From: CAZWVM01 sp964637705
Lineage (GTDB): Bacteria > UBA8481
NCBI GenBank assembly: GCA_964637705.1
Contig: CAZWVM010000069.1
Location: forward strand, 1 to 16,354
Direction: 5' to 3'
DNA length: 16,354 bases
Below are positions 13,838 through 16,354 of this stretch, piece by piece. How positions within the stretch are numbered: the stretch's first letter is position 1; each line of letters begins with the position of its first letter. Below the pieces are notes generated by a model. That model did no database searches and was not told where the DNA came from. It saw nothing but the letters and a program-made list of their open reading frames with translations. The translations under genes were made by a program, and so were the position numbers.

Positions 13838-15676
13838 TCAGCCCTTGAGGGCTGCGAGCTGGGAGGCGATGTAATTCGACTGGGATTGAAGCGTCGCGAT
13901 GAGCGTGTCCGCGGCCGAGAACTGGCGTTTCAACGCATCGTCCTTCGCCTGGAGGATCTCCAGCTTCCGGTCCATCTCGGTGTCGAGATCGTCCACCTGG
14001 TCGCTCAGGCTGTTCATCTGGTTCTGGAGGACGCCGGACGGGCTGTCCGCGTAGCTCGCCACGAACTGGTTGAGCTTGTACAGCAAGCCTCCGTCCACCG
14101 TGCCGTCCCCGTTGGAGTCGTATCGGAAGACCTCGGCCACCTGGTCCGGATCCTCCTCCAGCAGGTTCTGCAGCGCCGTCGAGTTCAGCTCGATCTTCCC
14201 GTTGCCGCTGTTGGTGACCTTGAAGACGTAATTCCCGTCCTCGTCCTTCATGTCGAAGAGCGAGCGGAAGTTCTGCCCCAGGTCCGGATTCATGCCGGCG
14301 AGTTGCGCGAAGAGGGACTGGTTCAGATTCCGCGCGATCGAATCGCCGACGAGAATCCCATCCTCTCCTTCCGGATCCATCCTCGTGCTGGAGCTGACCA
14401 GGTCGATCACCGAGTTGTACTGGTTCACGAAATCCTGGACCGCGGAGGTCATCGAGGCGGTGTCCTTCTGGATCGTCAGGGTGGAGGAGGCATAATCCGC
14501 CGGGAAGACTCCCGCACCCGAGAAGCTCGAGGCCGCGGAAAGGTTGAGAGTCACGCCGCTGATGACATCGGAGATCCCCGTATTCTTGCTCCGCGTGACC
14601 GTGACCCCGTTGACGGAGAAGACCGCGTCGGCGGCCTGCTGCAAGTAGCCCCCGAGCGTGTTGTTGGTCGAGAACCCGTTGGAGATCGTCGCGTCGTCAA
14701 GCGGATCGGCGGTGAGGATCCCGAGCTGCTCGAGCACGCCGCCGTTGGCGGCCGAGTCCTTCACCTGCAGGGCGTTGGCCGACCCGACCGAGCTCGCCTG
14801 CACGACGAGCCGCCCGTCGACGACCGAGGCCCCGAATTTCCTCCCGCTGACCGCGTTGATGGAATCGCGGATGTCGGCCATGGAGAGCGTCGCGTCGCTG
14901 AGATCGTAGGCTCCGTTGAGAAAGACGCGCGAATAGGAGGCCTCGCCGGCCGTCTTGATCTCCAGGACATTCGAGGATCCGAAGATCCCCAGGTTCGAGG
15001 CGGTCGTTCCGCCATTCTCGTCCACCGCGAGTGAGCGGTTCGTGAAATTCGACGTGACGGAGATGCCGTCGCCCGTGCCGTTGATGGCGGCCGTGACCCC
15101 CAGGCCCGCGTTGTTGATCGCGTCCAGGACGTCCCCGACGGTCGTGGCGGCCGAGACGTCCACGACACCCGAGGCGACGCCGTTGGTGATCTTCAGTCCG
15201 CTCGCGAGGTCCGCAACCCCCGCTCCGCCGTTCAGGCTCGAAAGGAGAGTCGCCGGGGTGAGCGCGCCCGCGTTGAGATTCGTGCCCTGGATCGCGGACG
15301 TGAAGGAGGCGACCGACGCGCCCTGCGCCGCGATCACGCTGTCGGCGGTCGCCAGGTTCTTCACCTTGATGTCATAGGTTCCGCTCACGGCGGTGGAGTT
15401 GGCCGTGGCCGTAAAGACGGAGGTGTTGGAAGAGGAGGCGGTGACTTTCTTGAATACGCTCGAGGAGGTCGAATCGAGGAGGGAAGAGATCTTCGACTTC
15501 AGGCTGTCCAGCCGCGAATCGATGTCCTTGTAGGCGTCGTGACGCTGTTGAAGAACGTCCTGCTTCTCCTCAAGTCGCGCCAGTCCCTGCTGCTCGACGA
15601 GCATCAAGGCTTCGCGCAAGGAGTCGAAATCGATCCCCGATCCCATGCCGGCGAATGAAATGCCTGTTGTAGCCAT
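13838..15676 (-). CDS. fliD: Flagellar hook-associated protein 2 (filament cap)
   Basis: FliD forms the cap at the tip of the growing flagellum and helps flagellin fold into the filament; exported through the flagellar type III system, so no Sec signal is expected or seen. The 612 residues show the FliD N-terminal region (11-110: GSGIDFDSLREALMLVEQ, coiled coil about 30-68, then GTYDIKVKNLATADSV), flagellin-IN-like repeats at about 157-210 and 252-306, and the FliD C-terminal region (about 350-612: FSVNGVTVTRSKNTGISDVISGVTL, ending in a long coiled coil 546-610). Residues 520-529 (DSNGDGTVDG) look like an EF-hand/dockerin-style calcium loop. AAGGAGG sits 10 bases before the ATG. No fliS, fliT or flagellin gene is adjacent, so it stands apart from a flagellar cluster. 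Sigma-28-like elements lie upstream. Confidence 0.93.
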   Translation of the reverse strand: MATTGISFAGMGSGIDFDSLREALMLVEQQGLARLEEKQDVLQQRHDAYKDIDSRLDSLKSKISSLLDSTSSSVFKKVTASSSNTSVFTATANSTAVSGTYDIKVKNLATADSVIAAQGASVASFTSAIQGTNLNAGALTPATLLSSLNGGAGVADLASGLKITNGVASGVVDVSAATTVGDVLDAINNAGLGVTAAINGTGDGISVTSNFTNRSLAVDENGGTTASNLGIFGSSNVLEIKTAGEASYSRVFLNGAYDLSDATLSMADIRDSINAVSGRKFGASVVDGRLVVQASSVGSANALQVKDSAANGGVLEQLGILTADPLDDATISNGFSTNNTLGGYLQQAADAVFSVNGVTVTRSKNTGISDVISGVTLNLSAASSFSGAGVFPADYASSTLTIQKDTASMTSAVQDFVNQYNSVIDLVSSSTRMDPEGEDGILVGDSIARNLNQSLFAQLAGMNPDLGQNFRSLFDMKDEDGNYVFKVTNSGNGKIELNSTALQNLLEEDPDQVAEVFRYDSNGDGTVDGGLLYKLNQFVASYADSPSGVLQNQMNSLSDQVDDLDTEMDRKLEILQAKDDALKRQFSAADTLIATLQSQSNYIASQLAALKG

Positions 15677-15686
15677 GTCTGTTACC

Positions 15687-15693
15687 CCTCCTT
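15687..15693 (-). promoter_or_regulatory. Ribosome binding site of fliD
   Basis: Full AAGGAGG on the - strand, 10 bases before the fliD ATG at 15676. It stands out because accD, folC and the first AIM24 gene have none. Confidence 0.75.
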
Positions 15694-15721
15694 GGGTATG
15701 CGACGCATGCCGCTATCCCAC

Positions 15722-15750
15722 TTATCGGCAGAACATGGCTGTTCCTGTAG
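15722..15750 (-). promoter_or_regulatory. Putative sigma-28 (FliA) promoter of fliD
   Basis: GCCGATAA (15729-15722) on the - strand is identical to the enterobacterial sigma-28 -10 consensus. CTACAG (15750-15745) lies upstream where the CTAAAG of the -35 is expected, one mismatch and one base further away than the standard spacing. Transcription would begin about 40 bases before the fliD ATG. fliD is a known sigma-28-controlled late flagellar gene in several bacteria. Confidence 0.6.
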
Positions 15751-15753
15751 TCG

Positions 15754-15779
15754 TTATGCGCAGTTTTGCGTAGATTTTA
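15754..15779 (-). promoter_or_regulatory. Second, weaker sigma-28-like element upstream of fliD
   Basis: TAAAATCT (15779-15772, 6 of 8 matches to TAAAGTTT), 10 bases, then GCGCATAA (15761-15754, 6 of 8 matches to GCCGATAA). It is a poorer -10 than the downstream element but a better -35. It may be an alternative promoter or chance in an AT-richer stretch. Confidence 0.3.
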
Positions 15780-15836
15780 CAGGCGGGATATTCAGTCGAC
15801 ATCTCTAAGAATTCCAAGCCACAACATTGATCCCGG

Positions 15837-16354
15837 CTACTTGGCCCAGGATTTCAAACCGTCCATGTCGTAGATGTCGATGATGCCGCGACCGCACTTG
15901 AGGATGTTGTCCTTCTGGAACTGGGCCAGGAACTTCGAGGTGTATTCCCGGGAGGTGCCGACGAGGTCGGCGATCTCGGCGTGGGTGATCTGCAGTCTCA
16001 GGGCTTCCTTGCCGTTCTCGACCACCTTCTCTCCGAACCTGTCGCCCAGGTAGGCCACCGCGCTGGCGACACGCGACGGCACGCCCTGGAAGATGATCTC
16101 CTCCACGTGCTGGTCGAGCCGGCGCAGGCGGCGGACGATCAGCTTCAGGAACGGAAGGATGGCATCGCGATTGGAGAGAATCTGGCGCTCGAAGTCGGCG
16201 GCCGAGAGGAAGTCGGCCTTGACGTCCGTCAGGCACTCGGCGGTCATGGAGCGCGTCTCGCCGTCGATCATGGCCATTTCCCCGATGACGTCGCCCGAGG
16301 AGATGATGTCGAAGATCTTGCGCTCGCCGAGGCCCGAGAAGGAATAGAGCATGA
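15837..16354 (-). CDS. Crp/Fnr-family transcriptional regulator (5' partial)
   Basis: The gene runs off the right edge; 171 residues from an internal Met at 16352 are visible, so roughly the first 50-60 residues of a typical 220-230-residue regulator are missing. The end of the cNMP-binding barrel is clear: GDVIGEMAMIDGETRSMTAEC (20-40), with the Glu and Arg of the phosphate-binding cassette in place, so a cyclic nucleotide ligand is possible. A long dimerisation helix (about 50-92) leads to a winged helix-turn-helix: THAEIADLVGTSREYTSKFL (123-142), then ILKCGRGIIDIYD for the wing. No Fnr-type cysteine cluster can be judged because the N-terminus is absent. The stop is TAG, 160 bases before fliD. 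Regulation of fliD by this protein is possible but unproven; targets are unknown. Confidence 0.93.
   Translation of the reverse strand, partial: MLYSFSGLGERKIFDIISSGDVIGEMAMIDGETRSMTAECLTDVKADFLSAADFERQILSNRDAILPFLKLIVRRLRRLDQHVEEIIFQGVPSRVASAVAYLGDRFGEKVVENGKEALRLQITHAEIADLVGTSREYTSKFLAQFQKDNILKCGRGIIDIYDMDGLKSWAK

Noticed and set aside
12241..13848. Long open frame (535 codons) on the + strand opposite the SGNH-like gene
   Set aside because: No recognisable motif; it mirrors the third-position GC bias of the - strand gene, which carries complete SGNH blocks.
13544..15034. Open frame of 496 codons on the + strand opposite fliD
   Set aside because: Composition and position mark it as an antisense shadow of fliD.

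Overview
This is a GC-rich bacterial chromosome segment. One large surface-protein gene, open at the left edge, lies on the + strand. Everything from 3401 to the right edge (twelve genes) reads on the - strand. Genes are dense, and no gap exceeds about 160 bases. The mix of a dockerin/lamin-tail surface protein, a TPR lipoprotein, flagella and stand-alone cyclic-nucleotide-binding domains suggests an uncultured lineage of the FCB/Eisenbacteria/Krumholzibacteria sort. That placement is an inference from gene style; no rRNA or other phylogenetic marker is present.

Layout in coordinate order. (1) 3-3362, +: C-terminal 1119 residues of a secreted multidomain protein (two CBM9-like/Ig-like repeats, Ig-like domains, lamin-tail domain, carboxypeptidase-regulatory-like domain, dockerin-like end). 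(2) 3401-5441, -: three tandem AIM24/TIGR00266-family paralogues of 226-227 residues, joined by ATGA overlaps. (3) 5450-7592, -: folC and accD, separated by a REP/BIME-like palindromic repeat. (4) 7677-10075, -: a cyclic-nucleotide-binding-domain protein translationally coupled to a TPR lipoprotein with a CsgG-like C-terminus. (5) 10146-12130, -: trpB and trpA, overlapping. (6) 12238-13740, -: membrane-anchored SGNH hydrolase-like protein. (7) 13838-15676, -: fliD, with sigma-28-like promoter elements upstream. (8) 15837-16354, -: a Crp/Fnr regulator running off the right edge.

How the genes fit together. In transcription order the core is trpB-trpA-(cNMP-binding)-(TPR lipoprotein)-accD-folC-AIM24x3. 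trpBA-accD-folC is a widely conserved bacterial arrangement; here it is split by a two-gene insertion and extended by the AIM24 triplet. Metabolically it covers the last two tryptophan steps, the carboxyltransferase beta subunit of acetyl-CoA carboxylase, and folate polyglutamylation.

The most interesting non-coding signals are near-consensus promoters whose -10 hexamer (TATGAT in both cases) sits only 6-7 bases before the start codons of accD and the first AIM24 gene, which predicts leaderless mRNAs. Others are a perfect sigma-28 -10 octamer upstream of fliD, and the repeat element, which contributes the GTG start codon of folC. I see no CRISPR array, tRNA, rRNA, integrase or transposase gene.
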